Assembly (NCBI GenBank): GCA_965276825.1
Contig: OZ255630.1
Span: 1,984,001-2,048,000 of the forward strand
Origin: G965276765 sp965276825
GTDB lineage: Bacteria > Actinomycetota > Acidimicrobiia > Acidimicrobiales > Palsa-688
DNA length: 64,000 nt
Reading direction: 5' to 3'
Numbering within the stretch: position 1 is the stretch's first letter; each line of letters opens with the position of its first letter. Of the stretch, positions 53,756 to 61,976 are shown piece after piece. The notes under the pieces are model-generated. The model was not told the origin of the DNA. It ran no database searches and worked only from the letters and a program-made list of their open reading frames with translations. A program made the position numbers and the translations under genes.

Positions 53756-54573
53756 TCCCGGCGGGACCGGTCACGCTGGTGGCGAGGATCGCGCCGGCCG
53801 GCCTCTTCGGCGGTGGCCGCGGGCGCCGTCTGCTGGAGCGCAACCTCCGGGTCCAACGGCGGACCTGGTGGGTGATCGTCAGCGGCTTCTTCGAGCCGCT
53901 GCTCTACCTGCTCTCGATCGGCGTCGGCCTCGGCCACCTCGTCGGCCGACTGCCAGGTCCCGACGGCCGGACCGTCGCCTACGCCACCTTCGTGGCCCCC
54001 GGCCTGCTCGCCTCTGCGGCCATGAACGGCGGCGTGGTCGAGTCGACGTTCAACGTGTACCACAAGCTCCGCTACGCCCGTATCTACGACGCGGTGCTGG
54101 CCACGCCGCTCGGTGCCGGCGACGTCGCCGTCGGCGAGCTGGCCACCGCGCTGCTCAGGGGCACGCTCTACAGCACCGTCTTCCTCGTGGCCATGGCGGC
54201 GCTCGGCGACGTGGCGTCGCCGTGGGCGGTGCTCGCCCTGCCGGCGGCGGTGCTGATCGGCTTCGCCTTCGCCGGGGTGGGCATGGCCGTGACCACCTTC
54301 CTGCGGTCCTGGAGGGACTTCGACCTGGTCCAGCTGACGGTGCTCCCCCTGTTTCTCTTCTCGACGACCTTCTACCCCTTGTCGACCTATCCAGGGTGGC
54401 TGCAGGTGGTGGTCTCGGTGACGCCGCTCTACCAGGGCGTCGCCCTCTGCCGGGGCCTGTGCCTGGGGTCGCCAGGCTGGGCCCTTGCGGGCCACGCCGC
54501 CTACCTGGCCGCCCTCGGCGGCGCCGGGCTGCTGGTCACCGCACGCCGCATCCGGACCCTGTTGCTGCGTTGA
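53752..54573 (+). CDS. ABC-2 exporter permease, second
   Basis: 273 aa partner of the preceding permease with the same six-helix plan (WWVIVSGFFEPLLYLLSIG; YARIYDAVLATPLGAGD; FLFSTTFYPLSTYPGW). The GTG at 53752 overlaps the previous stop by 4 nt. The two permeases and the ATPase form one transporter; the cargo is unknown. Confidence 0.9.
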   Translation: MIPAGPVTLVARIAPAGLFGGGRGRRLLERNLRVQRRTWWVIVSGFFEPLLYLLSIGVGLGHLVGRLPGPDGRTVAYATFVAPGLLASAAMNGGVVESTFNVYHKLRYARIYDAVLATPLGAGDVAVGELATALLRGTLYSTVFLVAMAALGDVASPWAVLALPAAVLIGFAFAGVGMAVTTFLRSWRDFDLVQLTVLPLFLFSTTFYPLSTYPGWLQVVVSVTPLYQGVALCRGLCLGSPGWALAGHAAYLAALGGAGLLVTARRIRTLLLR

Positions 54574-55370
54574 GCGCCCCGGCGACGACCCCTGCTCCGC
54601 TCGACGCGCTCGGCCTGCGCCCGCTGACCGCCAGGTCCCTGCTGCTGTCCCTCCTGCTCGGCAGCCACCCGGCGCGGCTCCCGGCCCGCTCCCTGGTCCG
54701 CCTCGGCGACCTCTTCGGGATCAGCGAGGGCACCGTCAGGGTGGCGCTGTCGCGCATGGCGTCCGACGGCGAGGTCTTCGCCTCCGAGGGGTCCTACGAG
54801 CTCACCCTGCGGCTGCGGGGCCGCCAGCAGCTGCTCGACGCCGGACAGGCGCCCGACCTACGACCCTGGCGGGGCCGCTGGGAGGCCGTGGCCGTCGATC
54901 CCGGTGCCCAGACGTCGGCCAGGGCGTCGGCGGAGGCGGCCCTGGCCGGCGCACGCCTGGCGTGCTTCGGCGACGGGCTGTGGCTTCGGCCCGCCAACCT
55001 GCGCCGGCCGCTACCGCAGGAGGCCACCGGCTCCTGCGTGGTGCTCGAGGCCCGGCCGCTCGACCACGGTGCCGCGCTGGCGGCGAGGCTCTGGGATCTC
55101 CAGGGATGGGCGGCGAGAGCCGGGATCCTCACGGACGCGCTACGCGCCGAGGATCGGCCGGCCGCCCGCTTCACCGTGGCCGCGGCCATCGCCAGGCACC
55201 TGCGAGACGACCCCTGCCTCCCGCCCTCGCTGCTGCCGTCGCCCTGGCCGGGCCCGAGCGCCCGGCGGGCCTACCGGCGGTACGCGGGGGAACTGACCCG
55301 CATCCTCGCCAGCGAGCAGGCCGGCTACTCGGAGGGCCTCGAAGCCAGCGCCCGCCACAGGGCGACGTAG
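54570..55370 (+). CDS. PaaX-like transcriptional regulator
   Basis: 266 aa. N-terminal winged helix (ARSLVRLGDLFGISEGTVRV, with ALSRMASDGE next) and the PaaX central and C-terminal domains (WRGRWEAVAVDP and the tail with YRRYAGELTRI). PaaX proteins repress phenylacetate or other aromatic-CoA genes; here the partner genes are an exporter and a desaturase. The TTG at 54570 overlaps the permease stop (TTGA), so it is probably the last gene of that operon. Its end overlaps the desaturase gene by 46 bp. Confidence 0.85.
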   Translation: MSAPATTPAPLDALGLRPLTARSLLLSLLLGSHPARLPARSLVRLGDLFGISEGTVRVALSRMASDGEVFASEGSYELTLRLRGRQQLLDAGQAPDLRPWRGRWEAVAVDPGAQTSARASAEAALAGARLACFGDGLWLRPANLRRPLPQEATGSCVVLEARPLDHGAALAARLWDLQGWAARAGILTDALRAEDRPAARFTVAAAIARHLRDDPCLPPSLLPSPWPGPSARRAYRRYAGELTRILASEQAGYSEGLEASARHRAT

Positions 55371-56314
55371 CTCGGGTGCTCGAGCGACACCGTGACCCAT
55401 CCGGCATCGACCAGCTCCCGGTGCAGTTGGGGCAGGTTGCGCCACGGGATCCCGCTGTCGACATGATGGGCCAGGTGCCAGCCGGTGTGGTACGGGACCA
55501 TCCAGAATCTGGCAAACAGACGCTGGCGCACCACGTGGGTGGTCAGGCGGCGATCAGCCGAGCGGACCATGCCCCCGTGCTCGGCGATGGCGCGCAGGCG
55601 GTTGATGACCCGCCAGACCGTCAGCCACGGCCCGAGCCACAGCACCGGATAGAGCCACCACACCCCGAACGCCAGGCTCCCGCCGACGGTGAGCACGGCG
55701 GCCACGACCACCTGGGCCACCAGGATCCGCCCGGCGACGGCACGCCCCGGCCCCGGTCGGAGGGCCCGGAGCAGCGGCGCCAGGTTCTTCCAGCCCGACA
55801 CGCCGGTCCCGTCGCGCACCAGCTTCCTGCGCATCGACGCCTGCGTGATCGGGTAGCCGGCGTACAACCCCAGGTCCGGCTCGTCGGGCCCGAGCTCGTC
55901 ACGGTGGTGGGCCATGTGCGACCTGCGGTACAGGTCGAAGGGCACGAGCGCCGGGTAGGCCAGCGCCCAGCGCCCGATCCCGTCGTTGAGGCGCTTGGAG
56001 CGGAACAGCAGCCGGTGGGCCCCCTCGTGGCCCAGGATGTTGAGGAGGGCGAAGGAGCGCCCGGCGAGCAGGAACGCCGGGATCCACACCCACCACCGGT
56101 CGACTGCGGCGGCGGCCACCAGCACCGCCAGCGACTGGGCCCACGCCAAACCGACCGTCAGCGCGTTGCGGCCCGACGGGATGCGCCGCAGCGCCTCGCG
56201 AACGGGGGGCACCGGCCGCGCCGCCGCCGTCAGCCGGTCCGTCGGCAACACGTCGGGGAGCGCCGCCGCCTGTGGCACCACCGTCACGGCCTCGCGACTC
56301 GATATGGCCACCAT
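55325..56314 (-). CDS. Membrane fatty-acid desaturase-family protein
   Basis: 329-aa di-iron membrane enzyme with all three histidine boxes: HEGAHRLLF, RRSHMAHHRDE and GWHLAHHVDSG. Four or more helices surround them. It may desaturate fatty acyl chains or hydroxylate a carotenoid or sphingoid substrate. The ATG at 56314 lies 6 nt after TAAGGT (56326-56321 on the minus strand). Confidence 0.88.
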   Translation of the reverse strand: MVAISSREAVTVVPQAAALPDVLPTDRLTAAARPVPPVREALRRIPSGRNALTVGLAWAQSLAVLVAAAAVDRWWVWIPAFLLAGRSFALLNILGHEGAHRLLFRSKRLNDGIGRWALAYPALVPFDLYRRSHMAHHRDELGPDEPDLGLYAGYPITQASMRRKLVRDGTGVSGWKNLAPLLRALRPGPGRAVAGRILVAQVVVAAVLTVGGSLAFGVWWLYPVLWLGPWLTVWRVINRLRAIAEHGGMVRSADRRLTTHVVRQRLFARFWMVPYHTGWHLAHHVDSGIPWRNLPQLHRELVDAGWVTVSLEHPSYVALWRALASRPSE

Positions 56315-56359
56315 GGCCCGACCTTACACCCGTGGGCCTTAGCTGGCCAAAGGCGTAAT

Positions 56360-56460
56360 ACAGGGCTCGACGCATCTCCGGTCGCCAACCCGCGCCCCCC
56401 GCCCCGATCTCCGGACGCAGGACAGGGCTCGACACATCTCCGGTCGCCAACCCGCGCCCC
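56360..56460. repeat. Two copies of a ~39-bp direct repeat, 62 bp apart
   Basis: Copies start at 56360 and 56422 with one mismatch in about 39 bp (ACAGGGCTCGAC then ATCTCCGGTCGCCAACCCGC). Both lie in the non-coding stretch 56327-56661 between the desaturase promoter and sufC2. Confidence 0.85.
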
Positions 56461-56480
56461 GCCCTGTCGTGTGACCGTCA

Positions 56481-56640
56481 AAACGCCGAGCGGGCCGCTC
56501 GGACCTGTCCGGAGACTGCAGGACGACGAGCGGGCCGCTCAGACCTGTCCGGAGACCGCAGGACGACGAGCGGGCCGCTCGGACCTGTCCGAAGACCGCA
56601 GGACGACGAGCGGGCCGCTCGGACCGAAGAGCGCCGAGCG
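56481..56640. repeat. Four tandem copies of a 40-bp unit carrying a 13-bp palindrome
   Basis: The palindrome GAGCGGGCCGCTC recurs at exactly 40-bp intervals (copies beginning 56488, 56528, 56568 and 56608), each followed by GGACCTGTCCGGAGAC or a close variant. The last copy is truncated. A 40-bp period is not a multiple of three, so the array is not coding. It could be a minisatellite, a repeated operator or a terminator array after sufC2. Confidence 0.9.
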
Positions 56641-56661
56641 CCGAACCCGCGAGCCCCGGTC

Positions 56662-57453
56662 CTAGGCCAGCGGGTCGGCGAACGGATCGGCGGCGCGGGC
56701 GGCGACTCCCGCCGGGTCGGGCTCACCGGTCCAGGCGGCGTAGCCGGTGCGCTCGAGCTCGTCGGCCAACTCGGGGCCGCCGCTGGCGACGATCCGGCCG
56801 GAGGCGAGGACGTGCACCCGGTCGGGGTGCAGCTCGGTGAGCAGGCGGGTGTAGTGGGTGATGGCGAGCACGCCGAGACCGAACTCCTCGGTGGCGCCCT
56901 CGATGCGGCGGGACACGGCCCGCAGGGCGTCGACGTCGAGGCCGGAGTCGAGCTCGTCGAGCACCGCGAAGCGGGGCCGGAGGACGCCGAGCTGGACGGT
57001 CTCGTTGCGCTTGCGCTCGCCGCCGGAGAGGTCGACGTTGAGCGGGCGGAGCAGGAAGCGCTCGTCGAAGCCGACCCGGGCCGCCTCGGCCCTGAGGGTG
57101 GCGTCGACCTCGCTGCGGTCGCGACCGGCCGCCACCAGGGCCTCGCCGAGGGCGTCGTGGAGGCTGACGCCAGGCACCTCGACGGCGTCCTGCATCCCGA
57201 GGAACAGCCCCGCCTGGGCTCGCTTCCACGTCGGCAGCGGGAGCAGGTCGACGCCGTCGAGGCGCACCCGGCCGCCGGTGACCCGGTAGCCGGGGCGGCC
57301 CATGAGCACGTGGGAGAGGGTGGACTTGCCGGCGCCGTTGGGGCCCATGACCGCGTGGACCTCGCCGGCGCCGATCTCGAGGTCGACCCCGCGGAGGATC
57401 TCCTTGCCGGCGACCTCGGCCCGGAGTCCTTCGATGGTGAGGGTGGCGGTCAT
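56662..57453 (-). CDS. sufC: SUF ATPase SufC, second copy
   Basis: 263-aa SufC: Walker A GPNGAGKST, signature LSGGERKRNE, Walker B FAVLDELDSGLD. It differs much from the copy at 44403 and has an extra C-terminal tail (GVAARAADPFADPLA). The ATG overlaps the Rieske gene stop (ATGA). As it lies with sufB and sufD it is the likelier partner of the SufBD scaffold. Confidence 0.93.
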   Translation of the reverse strand: MTATLTIEGLRAEVAGKEILRGVDLEIGAGEVHAVMGPNGAGKSTLSHVLMGRPGYRVTGGRVRLDGVDLLPLPTWKRAQAGLFLGMQDAVEVPGVSLHDALGEALVAAGRDRSEVDATLRAEAARVGFDERFLLRPLNVDLSGGERKRNETVQLGVLRPRFAVLDELDSGLDVDALRAVSRRIEGATEEFGLGVLAITHYTRLLTELHPDRVHVLASGRIVASGGPELADELERTGYAAWTGEPDPAGVAARAADPFADPLA

Positions 57454-57764
57454 GGCACCTTCACGATCACGTCGTCGCCGTCCAGGGTCACCTCGTAGAC
57501 GGCGACCGGCTCGGTGGCCGGGAGGGACTGGGGCTGCCCGTCGATGAGGGAGAAGGCGCTGCCGTGCTTCCAGCACTCGATCCAGCACTCCTCCACGTCG
57601 ACGTCGCCCTCCGCGAGTGACACCTCGGCGTGGCTGCAGCGGTCGTCGACGGCGTGGAAGTCGTCGCCGATGCGGACCAGGCAGACCGCCTTGCGACCTT
57701 TCAGCGGCAGGCGGGTGGCCTGCCCTGGGGCGAGGTCGCCTCGGGGGACTCGGATCTCGGTCAT
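57450..57764 (-). CDS. Rieske-type [2Fe-2S] ferredoxin
   Basis: 104-aa soluble Rieske protein of the dioxygenase-ferredoxin type. Cluster ligands are CSH in DDRCSHAEVSLAEG and CWKH in ECWKHGSAF. Such a protein sits between sufD and sufC in many actinobacteria and may supply electrons for cluster assembly. It overlaps both neighbours by 4 nt. Confidence 0.92.
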   Translation of the reverse strand: MTEIRVPRGDLAPGQATRLPLKGRKAVCLVRIGDDFHAVDDRCSHAEVSLAEGDVDVEECWIECWKHGSAFSLIDGQPQSLPATEPVAVYEVTLDGDDVIVKVP

Positions 57765-59056
57765 CGGGTGGAAGGCGCTCCTCGCTCGGTTGCTTCGGAT
57801 GATCCGGCCTCGATCGTCTCGGCCTCGTCCAGGATGCGGGCCAGCTCCAGGCGGGCGGTGTCCGCGGCGACCGTGACGCCGACCCTCGCCAGCACCTCGT
57901 CGAGGAAGCCGAGGGTGATCAGTCGGTCGGCCACGTCGGCGGGCACGCCCCGGCTCTCCAGGTAGAACCGCTGGTCCTCCGAGATCGGGCCCACGGCGGA
58001 CGCGTGGCTGCAGCGGACGTCGTTGTCCTCGATCTCGAGGTTGGGGACCGACTCGGCGTGGGCACCTTCGTGGAGGACGAGGTTGCGGTTGGTCTGGAAG
58101 GCGTTGGTGCCCCCCGCTCCCTTCTCGACCCGGATGAGACCGCTGTAGACGGCGCGCGAGCGGTTGGCGACGGCCCCCTTGAACAGCAGCTCCGAGGTGG
58201 TCTTGGGCGCCCGGTGGTCCTGGGTGGTGCGGAAGTCCACCATCCGGCTGCCGGACCCGAAGTACACGGCCAGCAGCCTCGCCGTGCCCCCCTGCCCGGA
58301 GAGCGCCGAGTCGATGCGGAGTCTGGCGTAGTCGCCACCCAGGGCGGCGGCGGTCGAGGTGAGCGCGGCGTCGCGTCCGATCCGGCTCGACTGCAGGCCG
58401 CACTGCCACACCCGCGGCCCGAGCTGCTGGAGGTGCAGGTAGGAGACGGTGGCCGCCTCGGCCACGTCGATCTCGCTGACGGGGACGCTCAGCGCGTCGA
58501 CGTCGGAGGAGGTGGCCAGCTCGACGATGCTCGCCTCGGCGGCGCGGCCGGCCCGCACGACGGTCCGGGCGAACGACGCCGTGCCGTCTCCCTCGACGCC
58601 GTGGACCACGACGACCGGCCCCGACGGGCGCGCGCCGGCCGCGATCTCGATGGTGACCGGGGTGGCGAAGGCGGCGTTGAGCGACGTGAGGGCGTCGGGC
58701 TCCCCGGCTACGGCACCGACACCTGGGTCGGACCCGTCGACGTCGACGGTCACGGCGGGATCGGAGCCGATCACCGTCGCCCGCCCGCCGTTGCGGCTGA
58801 CCACGATGACCGAGGCGCCGATGGCCTCGACGAGCGCGGCCACCCGGTCGGGCACCCCGTCGACGGTCTGGTCGGACGCAGAGGACGGCCGGTAGTGGTC
58901 GAGGTCGAGCTGGTCGATCCGGCTGTAGCGCCATTCCTCGAGCGTCGCCGAAGGGAGCGGCCGGCCGGCGAAGCGGCGCCAGGCCTCCTGCCGGGACGAG
59001 GCCAGCCGGGGGGGGCCGCCGATGGCGGCGACAGCGTCAGAGGTGAAGGTGGGCAG
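57761..59056 (-). CDS. sufD: SUF scaffold protein SufD
   Basis: About 431 aa. Beta-helix core with TTQDHRAPKTTSELLFKGAV, the ligand-bearing EDNDVRCSHASAVGPI and FYLESRGV, as in SufD. The N-terminal helical part (ASSRQEAWRRFAGRPLPSAT, then EEWRYSRIDQL) is in frame upstream of the first GTG at 58855, so the gene must start earlier. No ATG, GTG or TTG is available. The CTG at 59056 (LPTFTSDAV) is 8 nt after GAGG and is the best candidate. It forms the scaffold with SufB and SufC. Confidence 0.88.
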   Translation of the reverse strand: MPTFTSDAVAAIGGPPRLASSRQEAWRRFAGRPLPSATLEEWRYSRIDQLDLDHYRPSSASDQTVDGVPDRVAALVEAIGASVIVVSRNGGRATVIGSDPAVTVDVDGSDPGVGAVAGEPDALTSLNAAFATPVTIEIAAGARPSGPVVVVHGVEGDGTASFARTVVRAGRAAEASIVELATSSDVDALSVPVSEIDVAEAATVSYLHLQQLGPRVWQCGLQSSRIGRDAALTSTAAALGGDYARLRIDSALSGQGGTARLLAVYFGSGSRMVDFRTTQDHRAPKTTSELLFKGAVANRSRAVYSGLIRVEKGAGGTNAFQTNRNLVLHEGAHAESVPNLEIEDNDVRCSHASAVGPISEDQRFYLESRGVPADVADRLITLGFLDEVLARVGVTVAADTARLELARILDEAETIEAGSSEATERGAPSTR

Positions 59057-59222
59057 GGTGCAGTCCTCGGGTCGTCGCCGCGCCGCGGCGTCGGAAGGCT
59101 CGCACGGTCGGGCTGCAGGGGCGCAGCACCGGACCGGCGGCAGCCGGCTTGGGAGTCTACGGTGCGCCGCCCCGCTGCCTCACGTCCGAGGTCGTCCGCC
59201 GCCGGGTGGGCGCACCCGAGGA

Positions 59223-59780
59223 TCAGCCCTCCGGCGGCCCGCTGGTCCGAGGCCCGGGCTCGCCCGGGCCGGCGTCGGGGCTCTCCGAGTCCTCGGGGCC
59301 CGGATCGATCACGACCTTCTTCGGCTTGTCCCGGTCGTAGCGCACCGGGATGGTCCCGCCAACCTTGACCCGTCCCCTCGCCGCCGGGGATGGGAACGCG
59401 TGCCGGAGGCTGACCTCGAACGGCTCGGCTCCCTCGGGTTCGACCATCAAGGTGAGCCGGCTCCTGGTGACGGGCCCGACCACCCGCTCGTCGACCACGC
59501 TGACGACCCGGGCGGCGGAGGCCACACCGGAGCGCAGCAGCTCGGGACCCGGCGAGGACACCGGCACCGCGGGCTCGGGCGTCGGGGGCGGCGTCGGGCT
59601 GGGGGCCGGCTTCGGCGTGGAGCGCCTCGGCCGACGGGGGGCGTCGGCCGGACGGGCACCCGGCGGCCGCATCGTCCTCGGGCGCCCCGGCGCCTGGAGC
59701 GGGTGCTGGGTCTGCATGGCCAGGCTCAAGCCGGCGACGGCGATGACCAGGACGACGGCGAGGGCGATGGCAGCGGCCAC
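59223..59780 (-). CDS. Hypothetical membrane-anchored protein, DUF3592-like
   Basis: 185 aa. N-terminal helix (AIALAVVLVIAVAGLSLAM), a Pro-rich linker and a small beta domain ending VKVGGTIPVRYDRDKPKKVV, a pattern common in DUF3592-type domains. The GTG at 59780 lies 6 nt after TAGGCT. It is in the suf region but has no known link to it. Confidence 0.65.
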   Translation of the reverse strand: MAAAIALAVVLVIAVAGLSLAMQTQHPLQAPGRPRTMRPPGARPADAPRRPRRSTPKPAPSPTPPPTPEPAVPVSSPGPELLRSGVASAARVVSVVDERVVGPVTRSRLTLMVEPEGAEPFEVSLRHAFPSPAARGRVKVGGTIPVRYDRDKPKKVVIDPGPEDSESPDAGPGEPGPRTSGPPEG

Positions 59781-59818
59781 GCGGCGAGCCTAGGTCCGCG
59801 GCGGAGCTACGCGGTCCC

Positions 59819-60187
59819 TTACCTGCGCCAGCGTCCACCGCGGTCGCGGAGGCGCTCCCACCACGTCGGCTGCTCCCTGGCCAGCTCCTCCTGCCGGCGC
59901 CTGGCCGCCTCGGCGGCGAGCTCGGGGGCCATGGCGCCGATGATCTCCTCGGCCGAGCCGAGGAGGGCCACGGCGTCGGGGTGCAGATCGGGCTCGGGCG
60001 GGGGCGGCGTGGGGCCGAGAGCGCCGCTCACGAAGCCGGCGTCGCCGACCTGCCTGGTGTAGCGCGGGCAGTGCTCGGGACAGCGCCAGGGCGCCTCGGG
60101 CGCCAGGTCGAGGGCGCAGAAGCGGGCCGCGTCACCGGAGGCGTACCTGCGGCTCTGGAAGTACTTGCAGTCCTCCCGCATCACCAC
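59819..60187 (-). CDS. Small Cys-rich hypothetical protein between sufB and sufD
   Basis: 122 aa. The first 40 residues hold four cysteines (EDCKYFQSR, FCALDLAPEAPWRCPEHC) in a pattern able to bind zinc or an iron-sulfur cluster; the C-terminal half is helical and charged. GTG at 60187 lies 6 nt after CACGAT. It lies 77 bp downstream of sufB on the same strand. I know no named family; a role in cluster assembly is only suggested by position. Confidence 0.62.
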   Translation of the reverse strand: MVMREDCKYFQSRRYASGDAARFCALDLAPEAPWRCPEHCPRYTRQVGDAGFVSGALGPTPPPPEPDLHPDAVALLGSAEEIIGAMAPELAAEAARRRQEELAREQPTWWERLRDRGGRWRR

Positions 60188-60263
60188 GGCACCATCGTGC
60201 CACTCCCGGGGCGGTACGCGGCAGCCCGGGTCCCTCCCGGGCCGCCCTGCGCACACCTCGGGA

Positions 60264-61664
60264 TCAGCCGACGGAACCTTCCATCTGCAGCTCGATCAGC
60301 CGGCTCCACTCGACGGCGTACTCCATCGGCAGGGTGCGGGTGATCGGCTCGATGAAGCCGTTGACGATCATGCTCATGGCCTGCTGCTCGGAGAGGCCCC
60401 GGCTCATCAGGTAGAAGAGCTGGTCCTCGCCCACCCGCGAGACCGTCGCCTCGTGGCCGACCTGGGCGTCCTGCTCGGCCACCTCGATGTAGGGGTAGGT
60501 GTCCGACCTGGACAGGTCGTCGAGGAGCAGGGCGTCGCAGCGCACGAAGCTCTTGGAGCGGTGGGCGCCCTCGCGGACGTCGACCAGACCCCGGTAGGAG
60601 GTGCGCCCGGCGTCCTTGGAGATCGACTTGGAGATGATCGTCGAGGTCGTCTCCGGCGCGGCGTGGACCATCTTGGCCCCGGCGTCCTGGTGCTGGCCGG
60701 GACCGGCGTAGGCCACGGACAGGACCTCACCCGACGCCTTGGGCCCGACAAGGTAGACGGCCGGGTACTTCATCGTCAGGCGACTGCCGATGTTGCCGTC
60801 GATCCACTCCATGTGGCCCTCGGTCTCGACCCTGGCCCGCTTGGTCACCAGGTTGTAGACGTTGTTGGACCAGTTCTGGATGGTCGTGTAGGTCACCCGG
60901 GCGCTCGGGCGGCAGACGATCTCGACCACCGCGGAGTGCAGCGAGTCGGAGGTGTAGACCGGCGCCGAGCAGCCCTCGATGTAGTGGACCTGGGCGCCCT
61001 CGTCGGCGATGATCAGCGTCCGCTCGAACTGCCCCATGTTCTCGGTGTTGATCCGGAAGTAGGCCTGCAGCGGCATCTCGACCTTGACGCCCGGCGGGAC
61101 GTAGATGAAGCTCCCGCCGCTCCACACTGCGGTGTTGAGGGCGGCGAACTTGTTGTCGTTGGCCGGGATGATCTTGCCGAAGTACTGCTTGACCAGGTCG
61201 GGGTACTCCCGCAGCGCGGTGTCCATGTCGCAGAACAGCACGCCCTGGGCCTCGAGGTCCTCACGGTTCTTGTGGTAGACGACCTCGGACTCGTACTGGG
61301 CGGTGACCCCGGCGAGGTACTTGCGCTCGGCCTCGGGGATGCCCAGCTTCTCGTAGGTGTTCTTGACCGAGTCGGGCAGCTCGTCCCAGGCGTCGACCTG
61401 ATGGTCGGTCGGCTTGACGTAGTAGAAGATGTTGTCGAAGTCGATGCCGGACATGTCGCCGCCCCAGGTCGGCATCGGGCGACGCTCGAAGTGGCGGAAC
61501 GCCTTGACCCGCCGGTCGGTCATCCACTCCGGCTCGCCTTTCATCCACGACATCTCCCTGACCATGTCCTCGGAGATCCCGCGCTTGGGCTTGTAGATGT
61601 AGAAGTCCTGCGCGTCGCTCCATCCGAGCTTGTAGCGGTCGAGGTCCAGCTCCGTGGTCGCCAT
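60264..61664 (-). CDS. sufB: SUF scaffold protein SufB
   Basis: 466-aa scaffold on which clusters are built. Family blocks: YYVKPTDHQVDAWDELPDSV, PPGVKVEMPLQAYFRIN, YIEGCSAPVYTSDSLHSAVV, QNWSNNVYNLVTKRA and the C-terminal FIEPITRTLPMEYAVEWSRL. Full length. ATG at 61664 with AGGAG upstream. A TACTAT hexamer (61710-61705) and a hairpin GGAGA-AAC-TCTCC (61697-61685) lie in the leader. No SufR repressor gene is adjacent. Confidence 0.96.
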   Translation of the reverse strand: MATTELDLDRYKLGWSDAQDFYIYKPKRGISEDMVREMSWMKGEPEWMTDRRVKAFRHFERRPMPTWGGDMSGIDFDNIFYYVKPTDHQVDAWDELPDSVKNTYEKLGIPEAERKYLAGVTAQYESEVVYHKNREDLEAQGVLFCDMDTALREYPDLVKQYFGKIIPANDNKFAALNTAVWSGGSFIYVPPGVKVEMPLQAYFRINTENMGQFERTLIIADEGAQVHYIEGCSAPVYTSDSLHSAVVEIVCRPSARVTYTTIQNWSNNVYNLVTKRARVETEGHMEWIDGNIGSRLTMKYPAVYLVGPKASGEVLSVAYAGPGQHQDAGAKMVHAAPETTSTIISKSISKDAGRTSYRGLVDVREGAHRSKSFVRCDALLLDDLSRSDTYPYIEVAEQDAQVGHEATVSRVGEDQLFYLMSRGLSEQQAMSMIVNGFIEPITRTLPMEYAVEWSRLIELQMEGSVG

Positions 61665-61684
61665 GCGGTGTCACGCTCCTACCG

Positions 61685-61710
61685 GGAGAGTTTCTCCTAC
61701 GCCGATAGTA
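61685..61710 (-). promoter_or_regulatory. sufB promoter and leader hairpin
   Basis: TACTAT at 61710-61705 is a good -10, followed in the leader by a 5-bp perfect hairpin with a 3-nt loop. The leader of about 35-40 nt contrasts with the leaderless layout of most genes here. Confidence 0.5.
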
Positions 61711-61751
61711 ACAACCTGCCCGGCGAAGGCGGGCACCGGTTCTCCCCGGAC

Positions 61752-61931
61752 TCAGTCCCGGCTGGGCCGCAGGGCGGCGGCGACGACCGTGACAGCCATC
61801 ACCACGCCGGTGGCGAACACGATCCAGCGCGTCTCGGCCGGGTCGACCCTGAAGCTCACGCCGACGACGACCAGGCAGACCACGATGGCGAAGACGTACT
61901 CGGCGGGCGCCTTGGAGGCGGCGGGCGGCAT
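61752..61931 (-). CDS. Small two-helix membrane protein
   Basis: 59 aa with two hydrophobic helices (EYVFAIVVCLVVVGVSF and WIVFATGVVMAVTVVAAAL). The ATG at 61931 lies 7 nt after TATGTT; an ATG at 61943 overlaps that hexamer and is less likely. Function unknown. Confidence 0.65.
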   Translation of the reverse strand: MPPAASKAPAEYVFAIVVCLVVVGVSFRVDPAETRWIVFATGVVMAVTVVAAALRPSRD

Positions 61932-61976
61932 GGCCCCGAACATACCGCTGCCCGTCGGGAGCGGACCAACGCAGGC

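Noticed and set aside
56481..56640. CRISPR array
   Set aside because: The units are direct tandem copies with no unique spacers and no cas genes nearby.
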